This document shows positions 8,842-17,346 of a stretch of DNA of 64,000 bases, in pieces (position 1 is the first letter of the stretch; each line of letters begins with the position of its first letter). The stretch is from positions 62,001-126,000 of the forward strand of contig CAWAET010000016.1 of assembly GCA_963781065.1 (NCBI GenBank), written 5' to 3'. The notes under the pieces are model-generated. The model had not been told where the DNA came from. It saw only the letters and a program-made list of their open reading frames with translations, and did not search any database. The translations under genes and the position numbers were made by a program. The DNA comes from CALZJC01 sp963781065 (GTDB taxonomy: Bacteria; Acidobacteriota; Thermoanaerobaculia; Multivoradales; JAHEKO01).

Positions 8842-10707
8842 ATGAAACTGCCCAGGCCCCTACTTCTCAGACCGGCGCTCGCCCTGCTGCTGTGCGGCGT
8901 AGCGGTCCACGCCAGCGGCCAGGCCCCTCCGGCCCAGCCGGCCGAGTCCGGCTTCAGCGAGCGCATCGAGGTCGGCATCGTCAATGTCGACATCTGGGTG
9001 ACCGACGACGCGGGCGACCCCGTCACCGGGCTCACGGCCGACAGCTTCGAGATCCTGCACGACGGCCGACCCGTGCCGATCACCCATTTCACCGAGGTTC
9101 GGTCCGGCAGCGCCGCCGCGCCCACGCCGGCCGCCGCCGCGGCCGAGACCGCTGTAGCTACTTCGCCCACCGACGCCTTCCCCAGCCACGTGGTGGTCTA
9201 TTTCGACCGCTCCCGCCTCCACCCGCGCACCTACCCGGCCCTGATCCAGAGCCTCGAGACGTTTCTCGACGATCCGGCGATCGACAGCGAGCGGGTGCTC
9301 ATCCTGCGCCAGGATCGCGGTCTGGCCGTCGAGGCGCCCTTCGGCTCGTCCCGCGAAGAGCTCGGGCAAGCCCTCGACCGCCTGGCCCAGGGCACCCCGA
9401 ACGGCCTGGATCTCGAGACCGACACCCGGCTGGCCCTCGAGGCGATTCGCGAGAGCTGGGAGCAGAGCCAGGACACGGCCGGTTCGGGGCTCAGCGGCCT
9501 CGCCGCGGTGCCCGGCAGCGCCGGGACCGGCCAGCCGCCAGGATCCGGCGGCGGCGGCACCGGCGCCGGCGGACCGCGCGGCGTCGTGGGCGGTGTCGGA
9601 GGGGGGGCCGGCCCGGACGCCTGCGGCATGTTCGTCAACCAGATCCAATCGATCCTCGCCGCGTGGACGAACTCCAACAGCCAGAGGGTCGCGGTGACGC
9701 TGACCAACCTCTCCAGCGCGGCCGGCTTCCTGGCCGGCCTGCCTGGGGTCAAGGCGCTGATCTATCTGAGCGACGGCCTCGAGACCCGGCCGGGGGCCGA
9801 CCTGGCGACCTATGCCAGCAGCCTGTGCCCCGGCGCCGGCAGCGAGCTGATGACCGACGCCCTGTCGGCCGAGATGACCTCGGGCTTTCGCGACCTGACG
9901 AGCCACGCCAACACCAACCGGGTCACCTTCTACTCGTTGCAGACCTCGGGTCTACGGGCGCTGGAGACCGGCGACGCTTCCGGCGGCCGCACCGCCCGCG
10001 GCGGCAACAGCCGGCGGGCACGGGGCAGCTTCGAGGCCAGCAAGCGGGCGGGCGACCGCGAGGGCCTCGGCCTGATCGCCGCCGAGACCGGCGGCCGGGC
10101 GGTGTTCAACCAGAACGAGTTGGGCCCGGAGCTGAGCAGGATCGGCAACGAGATCCAGCACTACTACTCTCTGGCCTACGAGCCGCCGGCCGGCAGCGCC
10201 GGCGACGGGCGCCGCGATCACCAGATCGAGGTCAAGGTGCGAGACGGCGGCCTCACCCCGCGCTACCGGCGCGGCTATCTCGAGATGAGCCCGGATCAGC
10301 AGCTACGCCAGAGGATCGAGGGGGCGCTCAACCTGGGCATCACCAGCAACCCGCTGGCGGTGCGCCTGGGGGCCGGCGCGGTCGAGGAGCCGGCGCCCGG
10401 CACCTACCGCCTGCCGCTGCACGTCATGGTGCCGGTGGAACGGCTGGCCTTCCTGCCCGAGCAGGGATCGTTCTTCGCCCAGGTCACGGTGCAGGTCCTC
10501 ACGCGAGCGCTCGACGGCAACGAGTTGGTCACCCAGGACAAGGTCTTTCGCGTCAAGGGCGCGCCCGACGCGACCGGTTTCGCCGATCTGGCGATCGCCC
10601 TCGAGCTCGGCGGCGGCACCCACGTGACCGCGATCGGGGTCCAGGACGCCAACACCGGCGAAGCCTCCTTCGTCTCGACCACCGTGCAGGTGGGTCCCGG
10701 AAGCTGA
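8842..10707 (+). CDS. VWFA-related acidobacterial protein 4
   Basis: A 621-residue exported protein. ATG 8842 is preceded by GAGGA with a 7-nt gap and opens a signal peptide (LALLLCGVAVHASGQ). It carries the N-terminal beta module (IEVGIVNVDIWVTDDAGDPV, then FEILHDGRPVPITHF), a VWFA-like domain (VVVYFDRSRL, VKALIYLSDGLETRPG), the HYYSLAYEPP block and a C-terminal beta domain. It differs from its neighbours in a Gly-rich linker at about residues 230-255 and a Gly/Arg-rich insert near 380-395. It is the most diverged of the four paralogues and lies divergent to protein 3. Function unknown. Confidence 0.85.
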   Translation: MKLPRPLLLRPALALLLCGVAVHASGQAPPAQPAESGFSERIEVGIVNVDIWVTDDAGDPVTGLTADSFEILHDGRPVPITHFTEVRSGSAAAPTPAAAAAETAVATSPTDAFPSHVVVYFDRSRLHPRTYPALIQSLETFLDDPAIDSERVLILRQDRGLAVEAPFGSSREELGQALDRLAQGTPNGLDLETDTRLALEAIRESWEQSQDTAGSGLSGLAAVPGSAGTGQPPGSGGGGTGAGGPRGVVGGVGGGAGPDACGMFVNQIQSILAAWTNSNSQRVAVTLTNLSSAAGFLAGLPGVKALIYLSDGLETRPGADLATYASSLCPGAGSELMTDALSAEMTSGFRDLTSHANTNRVTFYSLQTSGLRALETGDASGGRTARGGNSRRARGSFEASKRAGDREGLGLIAAETGGRAVFNQNELGPELSRIGNEIQHYYSLAYEPPAGSAGDGRRDHQIEVKVRDGGLTPRYRRGYLEMSPDQQLRQRIEGALNLGITSNPLAVRLGAGAVEEPAPGTYRLPLHVMVPVERLAFLPEQGSFFAQVTVQVLTRALDGNELVTQDKVFRVKGAPDATGFADLAIALELGGGTHVTAIGVQDANTGEASFVSTTVQVGPGS

Positions 10708-10857
10708 AGCGGGCCGCGGCGAAAGAGTCCATCGCGCTGTTCACGGCGCTCCGGTGCTCCACCAGCGTCCCGTCCGGGAAGTACGCTACCCAGTCCAGCG
10801 TCCCTCTATCCGCTGGCTGGTAGCCGATCGATGAGCCAGGCAGGATAGTGTCCGAGC

Positions 10858-13002
10858 GTGACGCGCCGGCCGAGCCATTCGATCCTCACGAGGGTGGCGG
10901 CGACCGCCTTGCTGGCGGCCATGGCGCTGGCGGGATGCGGACCCGAGGAGGCTCCCCGACAGGGCGCTGCGGTGCGGCGCGAGCCCGGTCTCGACGTGCT
11001 GCTGATCACCGTCGACACCCTGCGCGCCGACGCTCTCGGCTCCTACGGCAACGCGCGGGCCGCGACACCGTGGATGGATCGGCTGGCGGCCGCCGGCGTG
11101 CGCTTCACCGACGCGCACGCCCACAACGTGCTGACGCTGCCGTCCCACGCCAACATCCTGTCGGGCCTCTACCCGCAGGAGCACGGCGTGCGCGACAACT
11201 CGGGGTTCCGCCTCGCCGCCGGACCGCCCACCCTGGCGACCTTGCTGAGTGCCAAGGGCTACCGGACCGGGGCGTTCGTCAGCGCCTTCCCGCTCGACTC
11301 ACGCTTCGGGCTCGACCGCGGCTTCGAAACCTACGAGGACAGCTTTGTCGACGCCACCAGCCGGCCGGCCTTCCTGGAGCAGGAGCGCGCCGGCGCCGAG
11401 ACCGTCGCGCTGGCCGTGGAGTGGCTGGCGGCCGCGGACGGGAGGCCGTCCTTCGCCTGGGTCCACCTCTACGAGCCGCACTTCCCCTACGCCCCGCCCG
11501 AGCCGCTGGCGACCCGGTTCCGCGCCGACCCCTACGCCGGCGATGTGGCGGCCGCCGACGCCGCGCTCGCCCCCCTGCTGCGGCCGATCCTCGACGCCGG
11601 GGAGCGGGGCGATACCCTGGTCGTGCTGACCTCCGACCACGGCGAGGCGCTCGGCGAGCACGGCGAGGCGACGCACGGGATCTTCGCCTACGAAGGTGTG
11701 CTGGCGGTGCCGCTGATCCTCTATCAGCCGCGCCTGTTCGGGCCCCGCGTGGTCGGGACGCCGGTGCGCCATGTCGACCTCCTGCCGACCATCCTCGACG
11801 CGCTCTCCCTGCCCGCGCCGGGAGGCCTCCGCGGCCGCAGCCTGCTGCCGGCCGCGGCCGGTGCGCTCGACGAGGCGGCGGCGACCACCTACTTCGAGGC
11901 CCTCTCCGGCCAACTCAACCGGGGCTGGGCGCCGCTCTACGGCCTCATCCAGGCCGGCTGGAAGTACATCGACCTGCCGATCCCGGAGCTCTACGACCTG
12001 GCGGCGGACCCGGGCGAGGGGCGCAACCTGGCCGCGGCCGACCCCGAGCGCCTGGCCGCGATGCGCCAGGCGCTGCAGCCGTTGCGAGACCTCGACCCCG
12101 GCGCCGTCGCCAGCCCGGAGAGCGCCGAGATCCGCGAGCGCCTGCGGAGTCTCGGCTACCTGAGCGGCGGCACGTCCGCGGCCCGCGACCGCTACACCGA
12201 AGAGGACGACCCCAAGCGGCTCATCGAGCTCGACGCGATCCAGCGCCAGGTGGCGGGCCTCTACGCCGACGGCGATCTCGAGGGCGCCCTGCGGCTCTGC
12301 CGCCAGCTCGTGCGCCGCCGCCCGGGGATGCGCATGGCGCTGTTCGATCTGGCCCAGCTCGAGCGCGAAAGCGGCCACCTCGACGCGGCGATCGAGGCGC
12401 TCGAGCGGGCCTTCGCCCTCAACCCCGAGGACCCGGCGGCGCTGGCGCTGCTGGCCGGCTACCTGACCCAGGCGGGCCGCGCGGGCGATGCGGTCGAGCT
12501 GACCGAGCCGCACGCGCGGTCGGCCGAGCCGGACGTCGAAGTGCTGCTCACCCGCGGCCTCGCACTCGCCCGGCTGCGCCGGCCGCGGGAGGCGCTGGCG
12601 AGCCTCCAGCGGGCACGCGAGATCGATCCCGCCAACCCCAAGGTCCCGGTCTACCTGGGAACCGTCCTGCTGATGGGCGGCCAGCGCGCCGAAGCGAGCG
12701 CCGCATTCGAGCAGGCGCTCGCCGTCAACCCGCGAGCGGCACGGGCGCACAGCTCGCTGGCCATCATGGCGGGCGAGGAGGGCCGGACGGACGAGGCGCT
12801 GGCGCACTGGCGCGCCGCGGTCGCGGCCGACCCCCGGGAGCACCCCAAGCTGCTCGCCGTAGCCACCGGCCTGTGGAACAACGGCCGGACGGCAGAGGCC
12901 CGGCCGCTGCTCGCGCTCTTCGCCGCTTCGGCTCCCGGCGCCGACTACGGCGAGCAGATCGCGCGCGTCCGGGCGCTACTGGCCGCCCCGGCCAGCGGCT
13001 GA
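10858..13002 (+). CDS. Alkaline-phosphatase-superfamily (sulfatase-like) lipoprotein with C-terminal TPRs
   Basis: A 714-residue protein beginning at GTG 10858, with a lipoprotein signal (lipobox LAGC, Cys27). Residues about 44-410 form a sulfatase-type fold: metal ligands in LLITVDTLRAD and LTSDHGEALGEHG, and the nucleophile loop LTLPSHANILSG. Classical sulfatases have Cys or Ser followed by x-P-x-R at this place. Here the position is Thr93 and the Arg is His97, as in Thr-nucleophile phosphatases, phosphodiesterases and phosphotransferases of the superfamily. It is therefore probably not a formylglycine sulfatase. Residues about 440-700 are TPRs. It stands alone in its transcription unit with a 150-nt upstream gap. 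Substrate unknown. Confidence 0.85.
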   Translation: MTRRPSHSILTRVAATALLAAMALAGCGPEEAPRQGAAVRREPGLDVLLITVDTLRADALGSYGNARAATPWMDRLAAAGVRFTDAHAHNVLTLPSHANILSGLYPQEHGVRDNSGFRLAAGPPTLATLLSAKGYRTGAFVSAFPLDSRFGLDRGFETYEDSFVDATSRPAFLEQERAGAETVALAVEWLAAADGRPSFAWVHLYEPHFPYAPPEPLATRFRADPYAGDVAAADAALAPLLRPILDAGERGDTLVVLTSDHGEALGEHGEATHGIFAYEGVLAVPLILYQPRLFGPRVVGTPVRHVDLLPTILDALSLPAPGGLRGRSLLPAAAGALDEAAATTYFEALSGQLNRGWAPLYGLIQAGWKYIDLPIPELYDLAADPGEGRNLAAADPERLAAMRQALQPLRDLDPGAVASPESAEIRERLRSLGYLSGGTSAARDRYTEEDDPKRLIELDAIQRQVAGLYADGDLEGALRLCRQLVRRRPGMRMALFDLAQLERESGHLDAAIEALERAFALNPEDPAALALLAGYLTQAGRAGDAVELTEPHARSAEPDVEVLLTRGLALARLRRPREALASLQRAREIDPANPKVPVYLGTVLLMGGQRAEASAAFEQALAVNPRAARAHSSLAIMAGEEGRTDEALAHWRAAVAADPREHPKLLAVATGLWNNGRTAEARPLLALFAASAPGADYGEQIARVRALLAAPASG

Positions 13003-13170
13003 CGTCGGGCCGCCGGGCACCAGCGTCAGGTGGTCTTCACCCTTCGTGTTAGCCTGAATTCGTCGTCTAGCTGGGGAAGCTCGGACGGTGCTTTTGACGC
13101 CCTTTCTGCGCTCCTGGGTTGCGCAGACCTTCAGTTCTTCCCGTGGCTTTACTGAACGGAGGTCATCGAC

Positions 13171-14403
13171 GTGGACACGACGAAATTCAAACTTCCCGAG
13201 GCCAAGGACTGGGATCCTTCGGATCAAGAAGACAGGAACGAGCTTCTTGCCGAACTGGACCGCATGCTCGTGGGGCCGGACGGATCGATATCCGGCACCG
13301 GGGCCCTCGTGCAGGATGCGCTCGGGGAGGTGTGCAATCCGCTCCTGACACCCAACGCCTCGCGCGGAGAGTTCTGGCGACCGTACCTGTATGGCGAGAA
13401 GGCCCTGTCGGGCTTCTTCGCTGATTGGCTGGAGTACAACCCGGCCCCGTCGAGTCCCGGCCTCTACATCGAGTACTGGGACCATCTGGCTAATACCGAG
13501 TCAGGGCCGGCGCTGACCAACGGCGACGAAGACTTCAAGAAGTGGTTCATTCGTTTCCTCGATCTCCGGGGCCGGTGGCTCAACAGCACGTCCTCGGCGA
13601 CGACGGTGCCCGTCTGGATGGCGTACGAGGGCACGCACGAGCATCCGTTCGACATCGACGACTACGAGGTTCCCGCCGGCGGCTTCCAGTCCTTCAACCA
13701 GTTCTTCCTGCGGAACATAAAACCGGACCGGCGGCCGCTGTGCGTGCAGGCCGATGATCCGAATGTCGTCGTGGCGCCGTGCGACGGTGGTGTGTTCTAC
13801 CTCACCCGGGGCGAGCTCATCGGCAACGCGTATCAGCTGCCGGGCAAGTCGAGAGACACGTTCCAGCTGATGGACGCCCTGCCCGGTTTCGGCTCGAGCT
13901 TTCTCGGCGGTCCGCTGCTCGACATCCTGCTCTGGTTCACCGACTACCACCACTTCCATGCCCCGGTGTCGGGAAAGGTTATTCACCACGGTCAATACGA
14001 GGGCTCCTACAACTACGACTTCGACAACTTCGATCCCGACGACCCGTATGCGCCAGGCCAGCCCCCCGACAGCGACCGCGTCGGGTGGTACCAGCAACTC
14101 GGCAAGCACAAGCGCTATGTGTGGATCATCAAGACCGAGTCGCTCGGGCTCGTCGCCATGGTCGCCATCGGCTTCTGGGGTGTCGGCAGCATCGTCAACG
14201 CGATCGGTGAGGGCGACACCGTTGAGAAGGGCCAATACATGGGTCACTTCGGTTACGGAGGTTCATCGATCGTGCTCGCGTTCGAGCCGAACCTCGACCT
14301 GCAGTTCGCCGTTGGCGACGAGCCGGTCCAGGATCCCGACCATCCGATGCTGATGAAGGTCAAGAAGTGTCTGGGGAAGCGCACCCCGCCGTTGCAGTGG
14401 TGA
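13171..14403 (+). CDS. Phosphatidylserine decarboxylase-like pyruvoyl enzyme
   Basis: A 410-residue protein. GTG 13171 follows a strong GGAGG with an 8-nt gap. The first ~170 residues resemble the PSD-associated helical domain of stand-alone PSD-like proteins. The catalytic part has FNQFFLRNIKPDRRP, VVAPCDGG, YHHFHAPVSGKV (the conserved His region) and, near the C-terminus, GYGGSSIVLAFEP. This last motif corresponds to the LGST self-cleavage site that makes the pyruvoyl group; here it reads GSS. Decarboxylation of phosphatidylserine or another amino acid derivative is the family reaction. There is no signal peptide and no phospholipid gene nearby, so it may be an accessory or secondary-metabolism version rather than housekeeping Psd. 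Confidence 0.85.
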   Translation: MDTTKFKLPEAKDWDPSDQEDRNELLAELDRMLVGPDGSISGTGALVQDALGEVCNPLLTPNASRGEFWRPYLYGEKALSGFFADWLEYNPAPSSPGLYIEYWDHLANTESGPALTNGDEDFKKWFIRFLDLRGRWLNSTSSATTVPVWMAYEGTHEHPFDIDDYEVPAGGFQSFNQFFLRNIKPDRRPLCVQADDPNVVVAPCDGGVFYLTRGELIGNAYQLPGKSRDTFQLMDALPGFGSSFLGGPLLDILLWFTDYHHFHAPVSGKVIHHGQYEGSYNYDFDNFDPDDPYAPGQPPDSDRVGWYQQLGKHKRYVWIIKTESLGLVAMVAIGFWGVGSIVNAIGEGDTVEKGQYMGHFGYGGSSIVLAFEPNLDLQFAVGDEPVQDPDHPMLMKVKKCLGKRTPPLQW

Positions 14404-14419
14404 AGGTGAATAATGCGGA

Positions 14420-14603
14420 CTAGCCCGACCTTCTCCCCGGCTCTCGCAGCGAGCCGGCGTAGGTGCCTGAAGATGTGGGACTTTCCGACCGAGGGCACCG
14501 CAGGCGTACTCGAAGTACGTCGAGGATGACCGACCGAGGGAAGTCTCGCAGATTCAGGTACATGCGGCGGCGTAGTCGAGAGCTGGTGAGAAGGTCGGGC
14601 TAG
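14420..14603. repeat. 182-184-bp palindromic element, copy 1
   Basis: The first of two copies in the window, the other being at 58796-58979. The two differ at about 8 of 182 positions. The outer ends are CTAGCCCGACCTTCTC and its inverted complement, and most of the interior is also an imperfect palindrome around a GTACTYGAAGTAC centre. Single strands can therefore fold into one long hairpin. It has no coding capacity of its own. It sits 17 nt after the PSD-like gene, and its right end supplies the TAG stop of the minus-strand GT39-like fragment. The structure is MITE- or REP-like, and transcription termination is an alternative or additional role. Confidence 0.85.
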
Positions 14604-14950
14604 ATGTAGCGCTTGATCCGGGGCCACAACTCGGCGACCGGCATGCGCAGGCCGCGGCAGACCCAGATCGGCAGGTCGTCCTCGTAGGGCATGCAGTCCG
14701 TGCAGTGGCTGCGCCCACCGAGCTCGACCTCCTGGAACAGCTCGAGCAAAACCTCGCGCTCGTCGCCGAGCACGATCAGGACCTCCCCGGTCCAGTCACC
14801 GGGTCCCCAGAGGAAGTAGTTGTTGTGGCCCGACATCGCCGCCGGAAGCCCGAGCTCGGCAGCGAAGAAGTCGATCGCCGCGGCCTCGCCATAGTTCTGG
14901 CCGAAGACGCGAGCCTTGGCCCTGTCCGCGGCGGGCAGCGAGTCGTGCAC
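14600..14950 (-). pseudogene. C-terminal fragment of a GT39-like membrane glycosyltransferase
   Basis: About 116 residues remain, with FGQNYGEAAAIDFFAAELGL, SGHNNYFLWGPG, VLIVLGDERE and a closing IWVCRGLRMPVAELWPRIK. From memory of the family this resembles the soluble C-terminal tail of bacterial glycosyltransferase family 39 (ArnT/PMT-like) proteins. The membrane and catalytic N-terminal part is missing, and an in-frame TGA lies directly upstream of the first usable GTG. The TAG stop at 14600-14602 is the terminal triplet of the adjacent palindromic repeat. This is a truncated remnant. The family call is made by pattern recall and is moderately sure. Confidence 0.55.
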
Positions 14951-14988
14951 CGTGGGTCATCCCGTCACCAACTAGCCTTGGACGCAGC

Positions 14989-15028
14989 GCGAGCCCCGCG
15001 GGAGCGGGCTGCACTCCGCGGGGCTCGC
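14989..15028 (-). terminator. Strong hairpin downstream of the metalloprotease gene
   Basis: A perfect 13-bp inverted repeat (GCGAGCCCCGCGG and its complement) with a 14-nt loop, about 60 nt after the stop of the minus-strand metalloprotease. There is no clear T-run, so it may be a terminator-like or mRNA-stabilising structure rather than a canonical intrinsic terminator. Confidence 0.4.
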
Positions 15029-15089
15029 TGGGCGCGACGTCCCGATCCTGGCAATCCAGCCGGGATCGTCGTTTGCCTCGGTTTGGCCC

Positions 15090-17231
15090 TCAGTACAGGA
15101 ACCAACGCTGCGCAGACTCGTAGTCGCAGTTCTTCAGGAGAATGTGGCGTCCCGTGACGTCTTTTCCGCCGCTGACGGCGACACACCGCCCATCGTGGTT
15201 CTTGGGTCGAATGAGACCCAGGTGGGCGTCGACGGACCACTGCAGGTACTCGTTGCCGGCGGAGCAGGCCGAGCTTCGTAGACGAGTGTTCTTGTCGTAG
15301 GACGAGCCCTCGGCCCAAAGACACTGATCGTAGTCGCCGGCGTTGTGGAGAAGACCGTCGGGCGCCAAGACCCACCGCTGCAGCCAGGTGTCGACGCAGG
15401 TCTGTAGAAGGGCACGACCACCAGGGGTCGCCCCGATGCATCGCGTCCTCGAGTCCAGGGAGCTCCTGAAGACGATCGGCCTCTGGATCGACCAGGCTTG
15501 ATCGAGCGAGCCGTCGCACTCTTCGAGCCTGACGGCCCCGTCGCTGCGTGCTTTGACACAGACGCCGGGAGCGCCCTGCGGCCTGATCGTGCCGGACTCC
15601 CGATCGACTCTCCACAGCTGGTTGGGCTGGCCCTGCTTGCAGGACCACACCTGGACCGGCGTTCCGGGAGCGTAGGACGGACCTTCGGCATCCAGGCACT
15701 GGCCGCGGTCTCTCGTGCTGCTGATATGGCCGTCAGGGTGGATCGTCCATCGCGGAGCGCCGCTACCGCACGAACCGAGAAGCGTGTCCGTGCCGTCTCC
15801 GATGCTCTCCGGCAGCCTGACGCACCGGTCCTCGGCACCTTTGCGCGTTCGCATGGACACCTCTTCGAGACCTAGATAGACGCTCGGGTGTGGCCGTCTG
15901 CCATCGGGGCTTCCTAACAGCGCGAGGTGCCCGTTGGGGTCGCCATGGCCCGGGTCCAGCAGCACGCTCTTTTCTTCTCGCGTCAAGGGACACCCGTAGA
16001 GAGTGTCGGGTCTGAGGCGCTTCTGCATCAAGCAGGTCATCTCCAGAGCGGGCGGTGTCTTCAGGGAATCGACGTCGAACACCCCCTCGACGCACTCTCG
16101 GGTCGTTCGATGGTGGCGCAGGCCGAGTGCGTGCCCGAACTCGTGCGACCACGCCTGCAGATCAGGCGAGTTGCGGAGCTTGCCGTTTTCGTAGTTTCGG
16201 TACGAAGTGTTCCAGAAGCCGCCCGTCATCTTGGCAATGCCACCCGAGCCGCCAGCCCAGCTGTCGCCGCCTTGAAAGACGGCGAGCACGATGTCCTCGC
16301 CAGCCAGGAACTCCTCCGGGATCACGGAGAGGATGAGTCTCCTCATCGACTCGATGTCGGCAAAGGTCTGGGTCGGGTCCGTGGAGCGAACATGGGTAAC
16401 GAGGTCGTTCTGGGCCAGCTCGAAGGTGACGCCGAGTTGCTCCAGATAGTGCCGCTGGAGTTCCCCGAGAATGGCCACGATCGCCTTCTCGGCGTTCGGT
16501 TTCGCCTGCTCCCCGGGCGGCAGAACGTAGAGCGCGCGGACCTTCCGACTCCTGACCGCCGAGCTCTTCTTGATGCCACTGACATAGCCAGGCGACCAAC
16601 CCGTCTCGACCTTCGCTTCCTTCTTCAAGGTGCACGAACGGTCCTTATAGACAAAGGCCTCACAGTCGTCGCGGGCGCCGCACAGATCAGCGCAGCCCGC
16701 GCTGGAAGAGACACGGTGGACCGCCAAGAGCCTGCCAGTCACGGTCTTGCCGCGAATCTCCACCAGGTCACGTCTCGGCAGCGAGACGCCACCGGTCACG
16801 CCGCGGCGCGTTTTCTCCTTGAACTTGTTCGCATGTCGAAGCTTGCAGCTGCGCTTCGCTTCTTCGTACTCGAACGACCGACAGGGAACGTGCCCTGGAT
16901 GCGCCGCGCACTTCTCCGCGCAAACCATCCGGGAAGCGACATTGTCGTGAAAGGCGATGTCGAGGCCCTGAACGCCTCTCTCGGCTTTGATCTCAAAGTC
17001 ATCGACGGCGCTCCGTACGGTCAGCCCGAAGGTGGCCTTCACTGGCGCGGCCACGACCTGTTCGCAGTACTCGCTGACCGAGGCGGCCGCCCGCACGTCA
17101 GGCCCGGGGCGCCCGGGCTGCTCCGCGTTGGCCCAGCCGGTGGTGGCCATGAGGACCACCAGGAGCCCGGCCAGAGTAGCCGTTGCTTGCCCGGCGGCGA
17201 TGAGCGGTTCTGCGTGGTTTCTTGTTCTCAT
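15090..17231 (-). CDS. Secreted metzincin-type metalloprotease with PAN/Apple and ricin-lectin domains
   Basis: A 713-residue protein. ATG 17231 has GGGAGAGG just upstream and opens a signal peptide (AGLLVVLMATTGWANA); a longer in-frame extension runs antisense to the divergent sigma gene and was rejected. Two Cys-rich PAN/Apple-like modules lie at about residues 56-150 and 160-215. The protease domain has the zinc site HEFGHALGLRH at 363-373 (HExxHxxGxxH) and a likely Met-turn at CLM 400-402. Two ricin-type beta-trefoil lectin domains with QxW-like repeats occupy about 458-590 and 595-713. Extracellular proteolysis directed to glycosylated targets is the likely role. It is divergent from the ECF sigma gene, with which it may share a promoter region. 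Confidence 0.9.
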   Translation of the reverse strand: MRTRNHAEPLIAAGQATATLAGLLVVLMATTGWANAEQPGRPGPDVRAAASVSEYCEQVVAAPVKATFGLTVRSAVDDFEIKAERGVQGLDIAFHDNVASRMVCAEKCAAHPGHVPCRSFEYEEAKRSCKLRHANKFKEKTRRGVTGGVSLPRRDLVEIRGKTVTGRLLAVHRVSSSAGCADLCGARDDCEAFVYKDRSCTLKKEAKVETGWSPGYVSGIKKSSAVRSRKVRALYVLPPGEQAKPNAEKAIVAILGELQRHYLEQLGVTFELAQNDLVTHVRSTDPTQTFADIESMRRLILSVIPEEFLAGEDIVLAVFQGGDSWAGGSGGIAKMTGGFWNTSYRNYENGKLRNSPDLQAWSHEFGHALGLRHHRTTRECVEGVFDVDSLKTPPALEMTCLMQKRLRPDTLYGCPLTREEKSVLLDPGHGDPNGHLALLGSPDGRRPHPSVYLGLEEVSMRTRKGAEDRCVRLPESIGDGTDTLLGSCGSGAPRWTIHPDGHISSTRDRGQCLDAEGPSYAPGTPVQVWSCKQGQPNQLWRVDRESGTIRPQGAPGVCVKARSDGAVRLEECDGSLDQAWSIQRPIVFRSSLDSRTRCIGATPGGRALLQTCVDTWLQRWVLAPDGLLHNAGDYDQCLWAEGSSYDKNTRLRSSACSAGNEYLQWSVDAHLGLIRPKNHDGRCVAVSGGKDVTGRHILLKNCDYESAQRWFLY

Positions 17232-17346
17232 TTGCCTCTCCCTTTTTCGTTGAACGAGGGGCCGGATCGCTCCTCGCTCTCGGTTCATCCGGGAAACGCA
17301 AGAAACCCGGGACGGGTGACACTGGGATCGGCCTACAATCTGAGTC

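Noticed and set aside
10690..10850. Minus-strand stretch reading DWVAYFPDGTLVEHRSAVNS in the gap before the phosphatase-like gene
   Set aside because: It looks protein-like for about 50 residues but has no start or family and runs into the antisense of the VWFA gene. At most a gene relic.
14253..14627. Minus-strand ORF across the palindromic repeat (also 58332-58877)
   Set aside because: Both ORFs share only the stretch translated from the repeat and are otherwise antisense of the flanking genes.
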